The translations under genes were made by a program, and so were the position numbers. The notes under the pieces were generated by a model. That model made no database searches. It was not told the origin of the DNA and saw nothing but the letters and a program-made list of their open reading frames with translations. Below, in pieces: positions 33,321-46,041 of a stretch of DNA of 64,000 bases (position 1 is its first letter; each line of letters begins with the position of its first letter). The stretch comes from Amoeboaphelidium protococcarum (Eukaryota; Aphelidiomycota; Aphelidea). The stretch covers positions 1,870,001-1,934,000 of the forward strand of contig JALECJ010000255.1 of NCBI GenBank assembly GCA_023515745.1. The letters run 5' to 3'.

Positions 33321-36300
33321 GAGTTCGTTTATGATTACCCTTGGGAGCAGGTGGTATCCTCTTACATGATGCGTTTCCCCAAACACCCATCTCTACCTGT
33401 ACTCATGCATTCTGAAGTTATCAGCGATACTGTAAATGAAGCTACTGGAGTAAGAGTAATTGTCAGAAAAGCAGAATTGGAAGTTGATGCACCGGGATGG
33501 TTCAAGAAAGCTATTGGCCTGTACAGTTTGACTTTTACTCAGACTACATATTTAGATTTCAAGGCCAGATCTATGAGGATAGTAAATTACAATGAGACTT
33601 ACAGCGGCAAAGCCATGTTTGGCGATGAGTGTGAATACAGAGCTATTACGTTGTCATCAGCTGGTAATATTGATGTCCCGTTCAAAGATTAAAAGACCAA
33701 ATTTGAATAGTATGCCTATTTCCAACTGCCGCGATTTCCTTTAGCTAAAATGGCTGAGAGTCTGATGGCTAAATCGTATGGCGCCCACACTGCTGCTGGT
33801 AGATAGCTAGATATTCAGTTCGTCAAAGATGCAATTGCGCCAGGAGGAACTTGGGATTAGTTGATCAAAGACAAGGGTGTACGGGACATCCGTCACATGC
33901 CTGCATACAGAGTTGAAGCTGGTGTTAGTTAGAAAGATGCTCTTATTAGTAGTAAAAGGAAGTCGAAAATAGTGCGGAAATCTACGGCTGATTAAAATGC
34001 ATAGGAGGTCATTACTAAATCTGAAGGTGATATCTCTAGTCGCGCAGAATAGCAATAACCCGATGTTGAATCTTAGTAGCTTTTGATTAAGCTAATGATG
34101 TTCCCTTGGACTGATTATAATATCGAACTGAAAAGTTTTGGCGCTGGTTGTCTGTTAGTGCTCACATTGCCGTACCTATTCTTCTTCAAATCAGTTCTAT
34201 TTATTTCTCTAATAATACAAAGTGGCACATTGATTCTTCTGGCGTTGCATTGCTTATATTTCGAGTAGTTTTGGCGCCAGTTGGCAGTTGTCGTGTTTGA
34301 TATTTAATCCTCCCCAGCTGATGCCGTTAACACTGTGGTGCATAGTCAAGTTTAAACACCTGCTCTGTAAGTCAATGATAAACCAGTGCGACCGCTGAAT
34401 ATCTCAACTCCATCTGCGAAAAGGTAAAGTGCATAGTCTTTTGGAGATGGTAAAGTATAGTCTCCTCAATCGGAATAACAGATGAAGCTGATGCTTAATG
34501 CTGGAGTTGGTGGTGGTGCTGGCGGTGCTTCAATGAGAAAAAGTTCTCTTACAGATCTCACTGAAGCCATGGATGAGAACGACTCTGATAGCGAAAATGA
34601 TTGGACAGGAGGAGTATAGAATGCTACCGAGTAAGGTGAGGAGGAGTCCGATGTGGAATATGAGTCTGAAGAGGACTTTGAAGATGATGATGCTGCGTTC
34701 ACCTTTTTCAAGAATTCTATGGTGAGTTTAATTGAAGATCCAGAACTTGGTGACCTTAACAGTATAAAGCTACGTGATATCTAAGTGTCTATACCTGCAT
34801 TCGTGGAGAAGCCTCTCACTGGCTCTAATGCTCACTTCTTCGTTGTTGAAGTAGTTTTTGCGAATGGCCTTAAGAAGAGTGTGGAGAGACTGTATACAGA
34901 TTTTCAAAGACTGAAGAAATTCTTTGGTAGAACTATTCCGCAGTGTAAAGTATAATTGGCTGCCTCTTATCTTCCTAATAAAAAGAAATCTGATCCGACT
35001 GCCCGCGGTATGGCTATTGATTATCGGCGCCAGGTGCTGGAATAGTATCTTAAAGGATTATTGACAGATGAGGCTATTGGCAAGTTGGGATCTCGCGTTG
35101 TTATCGAATTTCTAAAGCATAAAGGTCCTCTGTTTCCTCCTTCTCTCAATATCAAAGAGACTGCTAAAAAGAAGTTGTTTGGATCTTCATTCAGTGGCAG
35201 TTCAGTGTCATCTGCTGATGGGCATAGTGCTTCTCCTACCAAAGAATTCATGTCCGTGACTAATCTCAAAGTTGCGATTCTTCTCAAAGTTCGATGGCGC
35301 ACCAGTCTTCGGGAAACGAAAGTGACGCTAGATAGAGCATCTGGACTATTATCTGTTCACTGCCACTATCCTGATATTAAAGATGCTCATTGTGTTGTTA
35401 GTATGGATGAGGTTTAACAGATTGTCGCGCTCAAAGACAATGTGCCTATCCACGGAGAAAAGTATGAATGCTTTATGATCATGTATAGCCAAGGTAAGTA
35501 GATGTATTTCTGCTCAACCCGTGAAGTTGTGGAAGATTGGATATCTTGTCTAGAGAAGGCTATTTAGTAATTCAAAGAAAATGCATCTAGAAATGTTGGA
35601 AAGTTTCCAATGAACAGATCGAATTCTCTTACACGTAAAAAGTCTAGTCGAGACATTACTAGTGTGAATAACAGCAAATTGATTCTTAATCATCGTCGCT
35701 TCTTGTTTAGTAAATAATGTGATGCCGTTTAGAATGAGACTAAATTGTCATTGAAGTTTAGTAACCAGAATCCATGCTAAGCTGCCGTGTCGTTGCTATC
35801 TAGAGTGCTTTAAGTGTATCAACTGTTCACAGATGAAAAGTTTGTGTATACCCATGAAGTGTAGAAGGCTATTTAGGATTTTAATGATGATGCATGTCAA
35901 CTGCAAATCATTGACTTATCCACTCTGGAGACTCACTCACAACAGTTGTCATTCTGGGTGAACATTTATCACACTCTGGTAATACACTCGCATCTGGAGT
36001 ATAATTTCGCGTAGTTGACTTCCTCCTTTAAGCGTTTGCGCTCCATTTACCGTTCCCTGTGCTATGACATAAATAATATGATCTTTTCCATTCAAGATAT
36101 TGAACATTGTGTATTACGTGCTAAAATGTCTCGTCCAAATGTGGTTAATAATGCCATGTTCACTCAAAGTATGTCGCCGCGCTTTGCCAAGAGAGACGTC
36201 CGTGCCAAGTACGTTCTTACCAAGCCTGATCTAAGACTGAATTTTGTGCTCAACAATGGATCTAAATCTGCCATTTATAACGTGTGGGTGTTTAGCGATA

Positions 36301-36728
36301 ATGCCGAGTTGATGAATAGGTAGTTGGATCACACTTCCACGCATTTTCTGAATGAGCAAGTTCAGATGGATCTGGTGAAGCGTATCATCTATCTGCCTAG
36401 AATCTGTTAGTATTACAGCGGTGATCTGGGTGGAAACAAATTGAGAATATTCAAGACTCTGACCAACTATATGAGTCCGCAGATGGAGAAGGAGGTGAAA
36501 TGGCTACTCAAGAATGAGAAGCATGGAGGTAAAATCAAGATTCGATATTTGAATTATGATAGCACAACGCGCGGTGTATTCTTTCGTGGACACTCTATCA
36601 CTGATGGTGGTGTTGGTAACAGTGCTCAAGATTCGAGTTCTAATACAGGCGGGAAGTTATTGTGTTCTCTGATCAATGCCACTGTCGCAAATAACTCGTC
36701 CAACTTTTATTCTAATACAGCTAGCTGA
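33321..36728 (+). CDS. PRELI-TM-PX-PH-DUF547 multidomain lipid-trafficking protein (5' exon unresolved)
   Basis: One open frame of 1135 residues from a CTGTAG splice acceptor at 33315-33320 to TGA 36726-36728. Domains, numbered from 33321: PRELI/MSF1 lipid-transfer domain about 1-190 (YDYPWEQVVSSYMMRFPKHP; KAIGLYSLTFTQTTYLDF), one hydrophobic hairpin or TM pair about 273-312, an acidic linker about 415-465, PX about 485-610 (LYTDFQRLKKFFG; RRQVLEQYLKGLL), PH about 640-755 (LDRASGLLSVHC; CSTREVVEDWISCLEKA), DUF547 about 870-1080 (LSFWVNIYHTLVIHSHL; FSIQDIEHCVL). PRELI proteins shuttle phospholipids; PX and PH bind phosphoinositides; so a membrane-contact lipid carrier is a reasonable inference. 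No start Met for the PRELI domain is in this exon, so a short upstream exon exists. Confidence 0.8.
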
Positions 36729-36835
36729 CTCTGGATCATGATATCGATACGCTATGTTAGAATACATTAAAGCATTATTTCAATCAGACATGTTACTTGT
36801 GTTCAATAGGCACTGTCCTAAGTACGCGCAATAAT

Positions 36836-37413
36836 TCATCGGACGGAGAGACTACTTATTAGTATTATAATGATGGATACAATGACAATGAAGGGGAGCC
36901 AAGCCTTGATAACACCTTGCCATCCGGCGTAACGACCAAATAGGAAGATTAACGCGGCCAACTTGACCATATTCCACTTATTACTACTGCTTCGCTCGAT
37001 CGTATTAAGACGATTCAGGGCATTACATACATGGGAATGACAATTGTCGCAGAGCAGATTATGCATTCTCCCACAATAAACTTGATCAGCCTCTTGAATA
37101 GCGGCGTCCCATTCAGTATCGGATACCTCTCGATGTAGTTCCAAGTATCGCACCGGATCTCCAAACGCCATCCTCTCTCGCCCTTAATTCACATAATACG
37201 GTCCTTAAAAGTCATGAATACCACCGCTACTATCAACTATGCCAACACTACACACACATCAAGTCTGGTGATCACGCACTATTTCATCAAATACTCACAG
37301 AATGAGGAATCACAATCTTACTGACCAATGAACGGGAATATCCAGGTAAGAGGTGGCAGCGGTGTCCACACTATGCACTTGCACGGGTACAATGATGATC
37401 GCTGACTGTCCAT
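36836..37413 (-). CDS. TMEM222: TMEM222/RTE1 family membrane protein
   Basis: CDS complement(36836..37247,37322..37413), 167 residues, 74-bp intron with GTAAGA donor and TGTAG acceptor. Family signatures in order: CIVWTPLPPLTWIFPFIGH (intron splits the His codon), GGIHDFQGPYYV, MAFGDPVRYLELH, YCGRMHNLLCDNCHSHV, KWNMVKLAALIFLFGRY, then a C-terminal TM helix WLPFIVIVSIIIILI. In plants the homologue RTE1 regulates the ethylene receptor ETR1 at the Golgi/ER; in animals the function is poorly known. Length is typical. Confidence 0.93.
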
Positions 37414-37548
37414 ACAATTCTGCTGTTTAGTAATTAGCTTCTCTTTTGAAAACTCGCTAAAACTTTGCAATTAATAAAGACTAGAAGCGTGATTAGGAAG
37501 TAGGAAACATCAAATCTTCTTCAAACAATTCAAACATCTGTAGGCGCG

Positions 37549-38610
<1,062 letters not shown>

Positions 38611-38681
38611 TCTCACATAGTATTGTAAATGAATGTTCGGTGTATGCATGTATGATAAATCTTATATTCAAGACAGTATCT

Positions 38682-39524
38682 TCATAGCGGATTAAACCTT
38701 CTGTTATCATGTCCACCTCTGTTGTAATTATTGTTGTATTTTTTAAATCCTGCTGCAAGTTCCCGTAATTTATCAGTCTTCTCTTTTACTTTCTAGAACT
38801 TGTAGAAATTCTTCAGCACTTCTGGCTCTTATAATTTACGCTTGTTCATCTTCTACTTTAACTATCGCTGCACAAGTTCACCCATATCGGAATTATCACC
38901 ATCAGTCGTCATATCCAAAGACTTCTTACCACTACCACCATGACGCGTCACTTTGATCCAACCATCTTCATCTGGCTGATTTGCCTTTGCTATTTCCTCT
39001 TGCTCACGGACGCGCTCTCTCTCATCATATTACTCCATACACTCGGTCAATTACAGCTCATACTCTTCTATATCATCATTAGCCATAATATGCTACTATC
39101 GGTATTGCTTGATATATTCGCTTCTCATATCCTTAATGAATACCTAATTCCAATCTACAGCAGAGTCGTTACATTAATCTAGAGCATCTCCAGCTAGATC
39201 ACTGTCAAATTGCAATACAGCAATGCAATCGGACGCGGTATATCTAATAGACTATTCGCTACCAGCATTTGGATCACTAGAGTATAATACTTGGCCGCTT
39301 AAATTAACAACATTCAGAGAAGCAATTTATCCACAAGGAGCGAAAACTGATTAAAAAGTAGACTACAGATTAGATATTGGGATACCACATGGAATCTATC
39401 TAATGATCAGAGTACGACTAGCATCCTCATTATCTGTAGAAGACGGCTACTTGACCAGCATATTATGTCGCTTATTATTCAGACTTACAATCTTATATCC
39501 ACCAATTGCCTTACTTTTAGCCAT
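38682..39524 (-). CDS. RRP7A: Ribosomal RNA processing protein 7 (RRP7)
   Basis: Nucleolar factor of the UTP-C/CURI complexes for 40S assembly. Single exon, 280 residues, ATG 39524, TGA 38682-38684. N-terminal RRM-like fold (RTLIIRQIPCGIPISNLQ; FAPCGQIASLNVV; SDCIAVLQFD), a Glu/Arg coiled-coil, then the family hallmark PDEDGWIKVTRHG near residue 180, and the C-terminal RRP7 domain VLKNFYKFQKVKEKTDKLRE, ending FNPL where human RRP7A ends KFRPY. Many Gln are TAG/TAA. Confidence 0.88.
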
Positions 39525-39695
39525 TTTATCACAATATTTAAAAGTTTTTAAAGGTAGTGAAAAGAGAAAACGTCTCAAAAGAAGCAATCAATGCCATCAC
39601 TGATCTCTTATAAGAAAATAGAAAACAAATAGTTACATAATGGCCATAATTGTTTACATTAGATGACAATGAGACTTCTTAGATATCATAATAAA

Positions 39696-41306
39696 TCAGT
39701 GCTATGGCTCATTCTTGAGAGTGGCGCGTCCAGCTCTCATCATCTCGTCAACAAGCAGTAGATTAGATGCAATGACGGAGCAAGAGTGGAGCAGCTGACG
39801 ATGCACGCGGTAATTGTCATAGATTCCTTCAGTCATAGGATCCAGCACACCGCCACTCTTTAAGTCCACACCCACTTTGTTGCCAGCCTTGTGTTCATCT
39901 AGTAACTCCACAATAACATCCTGCGGGTCAAAGCCGGCATTCTGTGCCAGTATTTTAGGCACCACCAGGAGAGATTCGGCAAAGATCTAGACGCCCAACT
40001 TACTCTTGCCCTTCACGGAGTCCTTAAACTTTTACAGATGCTCATGCAGAGCAGCGTTGAATGCACCAGCACCAGGCACCAAGTAACCATCTTCAATAGC
40101 ATTCTTGACTGCACGTAAGCCATCGCGAATAGCATCATTGATCTGGTTCAAAGTGTGTGCATTAGGACCTTTGATCAGAATGGCGACACTCTTTGGACTC
40201 TTCACATCCTCGACAAAGGTGAACTTGTCCTCACCCAGAACGTGTTCGTAAACCACACCAGCATAGCCAAGAACGTCCGGAGTCAGCTCCTCGACAGAAT
40301 TAACAGCCTGTCCACCACAGCACAACTGCAAACGCTCCATATTACGTCTCTTGGCACGTCTCAGAGCCACAATACCGTTCTTGGCCAGGATATCCAGAGA
40401 CAGAGGATCAATTCCCTTCTGGTTGATAATCACAAATCCTTATCCCTTATCGCAGACAGATTTCTTGAATTCCACAATCTTCCTGCACTTCTCATCCGTG
40501 AACTTGCGCTCAGACTCCACCAACTTCTCGCGCTAATCAGCACTAGAGTAAAAGAAGCCAGAATTGACTTCACTCTTCTCATATTCCAGCGAGACATTCA
40601 GCGTCAAGATATGACAGTTCTCAACACGCTTGGGCATGTCCGGATGTCTAGCGCCATGATCCATAACCAGGCCACGGATCAGCTGAGTGTCTAAATCACT
40701 CTTGTGCTACATCTTCATAATCTCAACCATGAACAGATCAATAGGACTCTTACTGTCTTTGTCGTAGATACACAGCACAGCATCAACTACAGACTGCGCA
40801 ATGTTCTGTGCAAGATCGCGATGCAATTTAGTACGCAGCGATGTAAGAGCGACATCCAACAACACAGTCTTGTCCATCTCCTTCTTCACCTTGAACTTCT
40901 CCAAGAACTCAAGTGACTCTTTTCTAGCCAGGTCGAAGCCTTCAGTGATTATGCGCGGGTGTAGACCATCTGCGAGATAGCGCTCGCTCTACTTCAACAG
41001 TTCTCCGATCATCAACACATTCGTGGTCGTTCCATCACCTGTAATGTCATCCTGAGCAGTCGCTGCACGCGCAATCATGGCAGCAGTTGGATTCTGAATT
41101 TACATTTCACTCAGCAGCACCTTGCCGTCTTTTGTTAACTTGATGTCACCGGCTCCGCTGACTAACATCTTGAGCGTTCCCTTTGGACCCAGATTACTCT
41201 TCAACACGTCTTTCAATCCTTCTGCCGCATTAATATTGATTTGCATAGTCTGCCCACGTCTAGCCACATCTGCATTCGGGTTAAGTCTCAAAGCTGCTGC
41301 GCTCAT
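39696..41306 (-). CDS. CCT6: CCT zeta (TCP-1 subunit 6)
   Basis: Subunit of the cytosolic TRiC/CCT chaperonin that folds actin and tubulin. Single exon, 536 residues, ATG 41306, TGA 39696-39698; TAG before the final His is read as Gln. Type II chaperonin motifs: [38 protein letters not shown] (ATPase GDGTT), VVGAGAFNA equivalent [12 protein letters not shown], and [16 protein letters not shown]. Zeta-specific features are the N-terminus [16 protein letters not shown] and LEKFKVKK near 130. Codon bias is strong and GC-richer than neighbours. Confidence 0.97.
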
Positions 41307-41606
41307 TTTTGTACTCCTTGACGTTTATTTAATTGAATAGCAAATATAGATTAGATGATAGGAGTAGTATTTCTACGGTCGCTTTACGCAAGATGGATTG
41401 AACGCGCGGCGAGGAAAGTTATGTGGCTACTGTAGGCGCTTCGTCAAAGCTGATATGAGTTGAGCATGTGTACATGAGATCGAGAATTAAGTGGTCACAC
41501 TTTATTAAAATTTTGTTCTGAATGCATTTAAAGTTGTCTTATAAAGTGTCTTAACTATAATTGAAGTCTATTTTAGAATTGCTTTACTTTACTTTGAGTT
41601 ACTCGA
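41307..41606. other. Upstream flank of CCT6
   Basis: No gene seen. 41480-41575 resembles 41683-41750 and 43600-43660 (GGTCACA ... ATGCAT ... AAAGTTGT), so it belongs to the repeats around the decayed element to the right. Confidence 0.5.
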
Positions 41607-41669
41607 GATCTGTTGTACAGAACAGATTCACCTCAAAATCGGACCCAAATCTGTTCTGTACAACAGATC
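41607..41669. repeat. Perfect 22-bp inverted repeat (hairpin)
   Basis: Arms 41607-41628 and 41648-41669 are exact reverse complements (GATCTGTTGTACAGAACAGA plus two more bases), with a 19-base loop. Lies outside any gene, next to a decayed element. A diverged version of the surrounding sequence occurs near 43510-43600. Confidence 0.9.
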
Positions 41670-41759
41670 AAGTATAGAGAGGTCACAACTCATTCAAATT
41701 TTATATTTAATGCATCAAAAGTTGTATTTTTCAGTGTCTCAAGAAATAAAGTCAATTTT

Positions 41760-43479
41760 ATAATCATCTAATTTAAATTATGTATCATTTCCAATGTTTG
41801 AAGAAATCTCATCGAGTATAACTTTGTAACGAGGACGATCTGCAAACCGTTTAAAAGTCTGCCATTCCTCGTTGTAATTCAGGAGAAAAGTTTCAACAGT
41901 CTATAGAAAGCCTGTCGGAACTTCAGACTCCATCATTGTTACATGAAGGGTGGGCGCGTATACCCAAAATTGAATGAGCTGACATTTATTCCAGCGCCAA
42001 ATACCAGAGTGACACAGCGTAAAAGAAATTCCGCCTTTTGGACAGCAATCCGGCATTAAGCAGAAGATCCTTGAACAATTCTTTCACTTTGTTCGAATCC
42101 TCCTCACACCAGCCAGCTACCAATTGGCTGCAATCCACAAGAGATAGCTCAATTAAGCACCAATAGCTTTGAAATAGAGTATCATCCAGCTTGAAAGCTC
42201 GTATGCAGCGAGTCCAAAGCAGAAAAGAAGAATCTTCCCAGAGACTTTTGGGTACCAGACAGAGAGTCTATCTTATTGTACCACAAGCGAGTAGACGTAA
42301 CTGCCATCATTGTTCGAGGAGCAGCTAAAAGGTTGACTCGACTAGAGGTAAAAGTCACCGCAGAAGGCAGAAAGATACTGGCTTCAGTGGCAGCGCCAGG
42401 AAGCACTTACCAGCGTCTAGATGCAACAAAGAAAGACTGGAGAGCAGAGTTGCCAATACCTGCTACATCAACATTCGTTATTCCATAGTGTAATTCTGCC
42501 ACGGTTGTCGAGTGGCCACGCTGTGCATCATAGGGGGGCGACGTAGGAATCATTGGCATGCATCAAAGACTGCCTCACTATACACGCCGTTAGTTGGCGG
42601 TAATCACTGACACCAAGCTCAATGTCCATCAGCTGGTTGAAACACCGCTTCATTAGCTCACGGTAGCTACCTGCAGAGAACCGACCTCCAGGGCCGCAGC
42701 AAAGATATGACTGCAGTTAGCACTTAAGAGTGGCATCTTCTCTTAGTAGGAGTTCTATGTTCCTTGCTACCAAAATGTATGGAACTAGCAAAAGGTCCAG
42801 CGCAGGGCAAGGGAACCGAACCAGGGATTTGGATTAAGCAGACAGAGTCTGTCTTGTTGTACCAAGGGACACACGCAATTGTACACATCACCTTCATCAT
42901 GGTGCGAGGAAGGGTAGGCAGGTTTACCAGTGTGTACTCCACCATCTCAGATGCGCGACCAGGCTAGCCACTAAGGACATGTAGTAGCCAAAGGAGAAGC
43001 TCCAACAGAGGAGTCGAGAAGCGTCTGTATACTCTCAGCACAGCTCGCTTATCAAGATGCAGCAAGCTATGCTTTTCAATGAATTGATACAGAGCAGTCT
43101 GAATTGCTTCGGGGTGTTCTGCCAGATATTAGGAGCCAATGCCATATCCAGGAGACTTGTCCTGCACATTTTCTAGCATCATATCGTCAGCAGAGAGGCG
43201 AGGTAGGCACAGCTGTTCACTCAGCTATTTACAGATGGCCAGCGCCATGATGATAGCATTACAACGCGCAGGGATAGAAAACTTTTGGCCAACAACGACA
43301 TATGTACCAGCTTCTGTGAGATGCAGGTATATATGCGCAACCTTTTAACACTGTGACGCCAGACCAACAACAAGTTTGAACTCGTATAGTAGCCCACAAA
43401 GACGCAACTTTCACACTTCAAGAGCAAAAACATCCAGGTGTTCGCCTTTCTAAGCCGTCAATTTCAGAAATGATGCCAT
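41760..43479 (-). pseudogene. Decayed, internally duplicated coding element
   Basis: Minus-strand frame from ATG 43479 runs to about 42660 with a single premature TGA at 43411-43413. It includes LLELLLWLLHVLSGQPGRAS followed by NLPTLPRTMMKV and VPWYNKTDS. A second, frame-broken copy of the same piece (NLLAAPRTMMAV, RLWYNKIDSLSGTQKSLGRF) lies at 42190-42406, so the segment is duplicated. Related non-coding sequence flanks both sides. The SGQPxRxxE ... WYNK pattern resembles a region found in fungal RecQ-associated/telomeric and mobile-element proteins, and loosely the R...K boxes of tyrosine recombinases; this is a weak resemblance only. Function and family not assigned. Confidence 0.45.
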
Positions 43480-44090
43480 TAGAATCTTCTGTGATTGCTT
43501 CACTTTACATTGAGCAGCAGGGGATCATCAGTTCAGAACAGCAGACTCTACATAATACATAACCAACATTCGTTCTCTGCAACAGATCGCGAATAACATG
43601 ACTACGCTTCATTGTAATCTTGTTCTTACAACTCTAAAAGTTGCATATTATGCTTTCATACATATGATGTAGTTCTAAAAAGAGACTGGTGGTAGCACTT
43701 TTAATGAACGTGGCGCGCGCAAGACTGGTGAGTTATAACGCGCGCGTAAAAGCCACTTTTAGATTAACATAATTAATAGACTACTGTACAGTATATTCAT
43801 TAAAGACCTGTAATAAGAAAAATATAGTCTTTAACTACTATCAGCATTATCGCGTGAGTGAGTGTGTGAGAGCAATTCATATTGCATAATTTGATCAACG
43901 GTCTGTGTGACTCAACGATGACTGACTGAGTGAGTTGATCGCGCTGAAGATTCGCCAACTGTCATAATTGCAACTTTTTACACACTGTTAACGCAACGCT
44001 GTAGAAATCTAACCAGCGCCGACTTGGAATATTTTTAATTCTTGTAAACTATTAACCATAAAAGTATCTAGTTGAATCCTAGCTTAGAAA
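43480..44090. other. Intergenic
   Basis: Left part (43500-43660) is a diverged copy of the 41575-41750 sequence. 43710-43750 has two GCGCGCG stretches about 25 bp apart. Nothing else seen. Confidence 0.4.
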
Positions 44091-44753
44091 ATGACAACAT
44101 TGCATTATACTTTTGTGTTTTGTGTGCTCGTCTTTGAGATGGCTCTCACTGCTCTGATTTCGCTGCCTATGCCCAATTCATGGCGCAAGAGACTGTTTGA
44201 ATTCTGTGCTAAATCTACTGCGCTGGCGTGGCTGCATTACTATCTCAAGATTGCGTTTGTTTTCATATTCGTACTCTTCCTGGATAGTTTGAGACTGGCT
44301 GTCGGTAAAGACTAGAGCACCAACCAGTTCACGCCGCAGAATACGGTGAATGAAGCGTAGATGTACATGAAGCTATTCCGTGCGCAGAGAAATATGTACC
44401 TGACTGGATTCACTCTGTTCATGTCTCTGCTGTTGAATCGCACCTTTGCCATGATCGGAGAGGCTGTCAAGTACTAGACCCAGATCGAGGCTCTGAAGAA
44501 GCACATTGGGGAGGATGCGGCGCAGGAGATCACGGACAAGGCTGATCGGAATGTTCATATGGGACCACCATAGAAGCGCGTCTCACCTCACGTGAAGGCT
44601 GCAGATTCTGGTGAGTAGGTTGAGCAGTTGGAGAAGGAGTTGAAGCATGCACAGCGCCATGATTTGAATAAGCGCGGCAACAGAGCAGCTGGTTCTGATA
44701 AATTGCAGGCTGTTATGGGTAGCAGCCCAGATGAAGGTAAGAAGAAACTGTGA
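44091..44753 (+). CDS. BCAP31: BAP31-type ER membrane protein
   Basis: ER cargo/quality-control chaperone (yeast Yet family). Single exon, 220 residues. Three TM helices (about 7-26, 45-68 and 100-122) with family motifs LISLPMPNSWRKRLF, YLKIAFVFIFVLFLDSLR and RNMYLTGFTLFMSLLLNR; then a cytosolic coiled coil (YQTQIEALKKHI; EQVEQLEKELKHAQ) and a C-terminal KKKL, a KKxx-type ER retrieval signal. Several Gln in the coiled coil are TAG. TGA stop. Confidence 0.93.
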
Positions 44754-44842
44754 ATGTGATTAGTAATAATATATGACGTTATAAAACTGCTTTTGATTAA
44801 AATTTTATCGCTATTTGAATATTAATATTCTATTTAGTATAT

Positions 44843-45238
44843 TCAAATAATACCCATCTTTTTATATTCCTCATTGGTGAATGTATTCCTGATTTAGCCA
44901 GTGGTTGGATCTTTAACTCCAACAGGGATATTAAGAGTGCCATTGGTGTATACAAACCCTGTTCGCTCATCCACAAATCTATCTGCAGATTTCACAATAT
45001 CAGCTACGGCAAATGCACAGCTCTTTGTAATACGCGGTACTCTGACTATTCTCACCTAATCGCCAACCAGGCATTTCCCGGTGCTATCATACGCATGATA
45101 CGAACCATGTCGGACGCGATCAACTCCATACTTTTCCAAATGGACCACTTTAGGTACGCGTACTTTGACCATATTTGGCATTTACGTGCTCATAACATAT
45201 CCCAGCAATTATTAGGCTCCAGCGATTTTAGAACTCAT
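44843..45238 (-). CDS. MRPS17: Mitochondrial ribosomal protein uS17m
   Basis: rRNA-binding protein of the mitochondrial small subunit. Single exon, 131 residues, ATG 45238, TGA 44843-44845. N-terminal extension MSSKIAGAQQLLGYVM may be the presequence (ATG also at residues 16, 20 and 23). The S17 OB-fold follows: KYGVDRVRHGSYHAYD, GDQVRIVRVPRITKSCAF, with the family order K-Y-x-H-D, G-D-x-V-x-I and S-K. A C-terminal extension of about 50 residues (VDERTGFVYTNGTLNIPVG) is unassigned. Confidence 0.82.
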
Positions 45239-45358
45239 TCCTATTAATTGAGGTATTGCAGATCAAGGCTTTGTTTTTTGTCGAATTATAGAATTAAACA
45301 AGAAAGTCGAGAAAATATTTGAACGATCATCAGAGATCAACAAAACCACTAGAATACA

Positions 45359-45907
45359 ATGTCGTAATAAGCTCTTGCTCCGAAAAGAGGAAATCCAATC
45401 GTATTTATGGATATCTTAATTGGTAAATAATAAGATGATGCTGGTAGAGTAGTGATGGAGCTATTTGCTGATGTAGTCCCGCGAACCGCAGAGAATTTCC
45501 GCCAACTGATCACTGGCGAATTTAAGATCAATGGAAAACCCAGTGGATACAAAGAGTCGATATTCCATCGAAAGATTAAAGGGTAGATTATACAAGGTGG
45601 CGATTTTATCAAAGGTGATGGTACGGGATAAATGTCAATATATGGTCCGCGCTTTGAAGATGAGACCTTTTAGATACCGCATGATCGCGCCGGTTTACTG
45701 TCAATGGCCAACTCTGGTCCAAATTCCAATGGCTGTCAATTCTTTATCACACTGTGTCCATTACCAAGTCTCAATGGTTAGAATGTTGTGTTTGGACGCG
45801 TTCTAGACGGTTACTCTGTTCTAACTAGAATGGACACTGTATCTACTAACGCTGTAGATGACACTCCTAAACTTCGAATCACCATCAAAGAATGTGGCGA
45901 GTTATGA
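45359..45907 (+). CDS. PPIH: Cyclophilin, PPIH/USA-CyP type
   Basis: Peptidyl-prolyl isomerase; PPIH associates with the U4/U6.U5 snRNP protein PRPF4. Single exon, 182 residues. [50 protein letters not shown] (catalytic Arg), [34 protein letters not shown] and [17 protein letters not shown]-like features are the GEF-x-x-x-G-x-P-x-G-Y insert and the CPLPSLNG loop. The cyclosporin-binding Trp is Leu here, and the FM after FHR-x-I is II, so drug binding and activity may be reduced. Gln in FRQL etc. are ordinary CAA; others TAG/TAA. Confidence 0.92.
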
Positions 45908-46041
45908 TATCCTTGTATGATACAAAGTGTTTATGGTGTAATAATCTATTCTGCATTTTTAAATCACATACATAATTGACAAGTTTGTTGCCAAGTCTAT
46001 TTATGATTATCCTTGATTCTCCACAGATCATTTATTATTAA

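Noticed and set aside
40155-40694. 179-codon plus-strand frame opposite CCT6
   Set aside because: Antisense shadow; the minus strand encodes complete CCT zeta with all motifs.
42088-42102. GTTCGAATCC, a T-loop-like string
   Set aside because: No cloverleaf around it; the minus strand codes for EEDSNKVKELF in the decayed element.
42820-42850. tRNA B-box-like GGTTCGGTTCC on the minus strand
   Set aside because: The invariant A of the T-loop is replaced, no acceptor stem or A-box was found, and it lies inside the decayed coding element.
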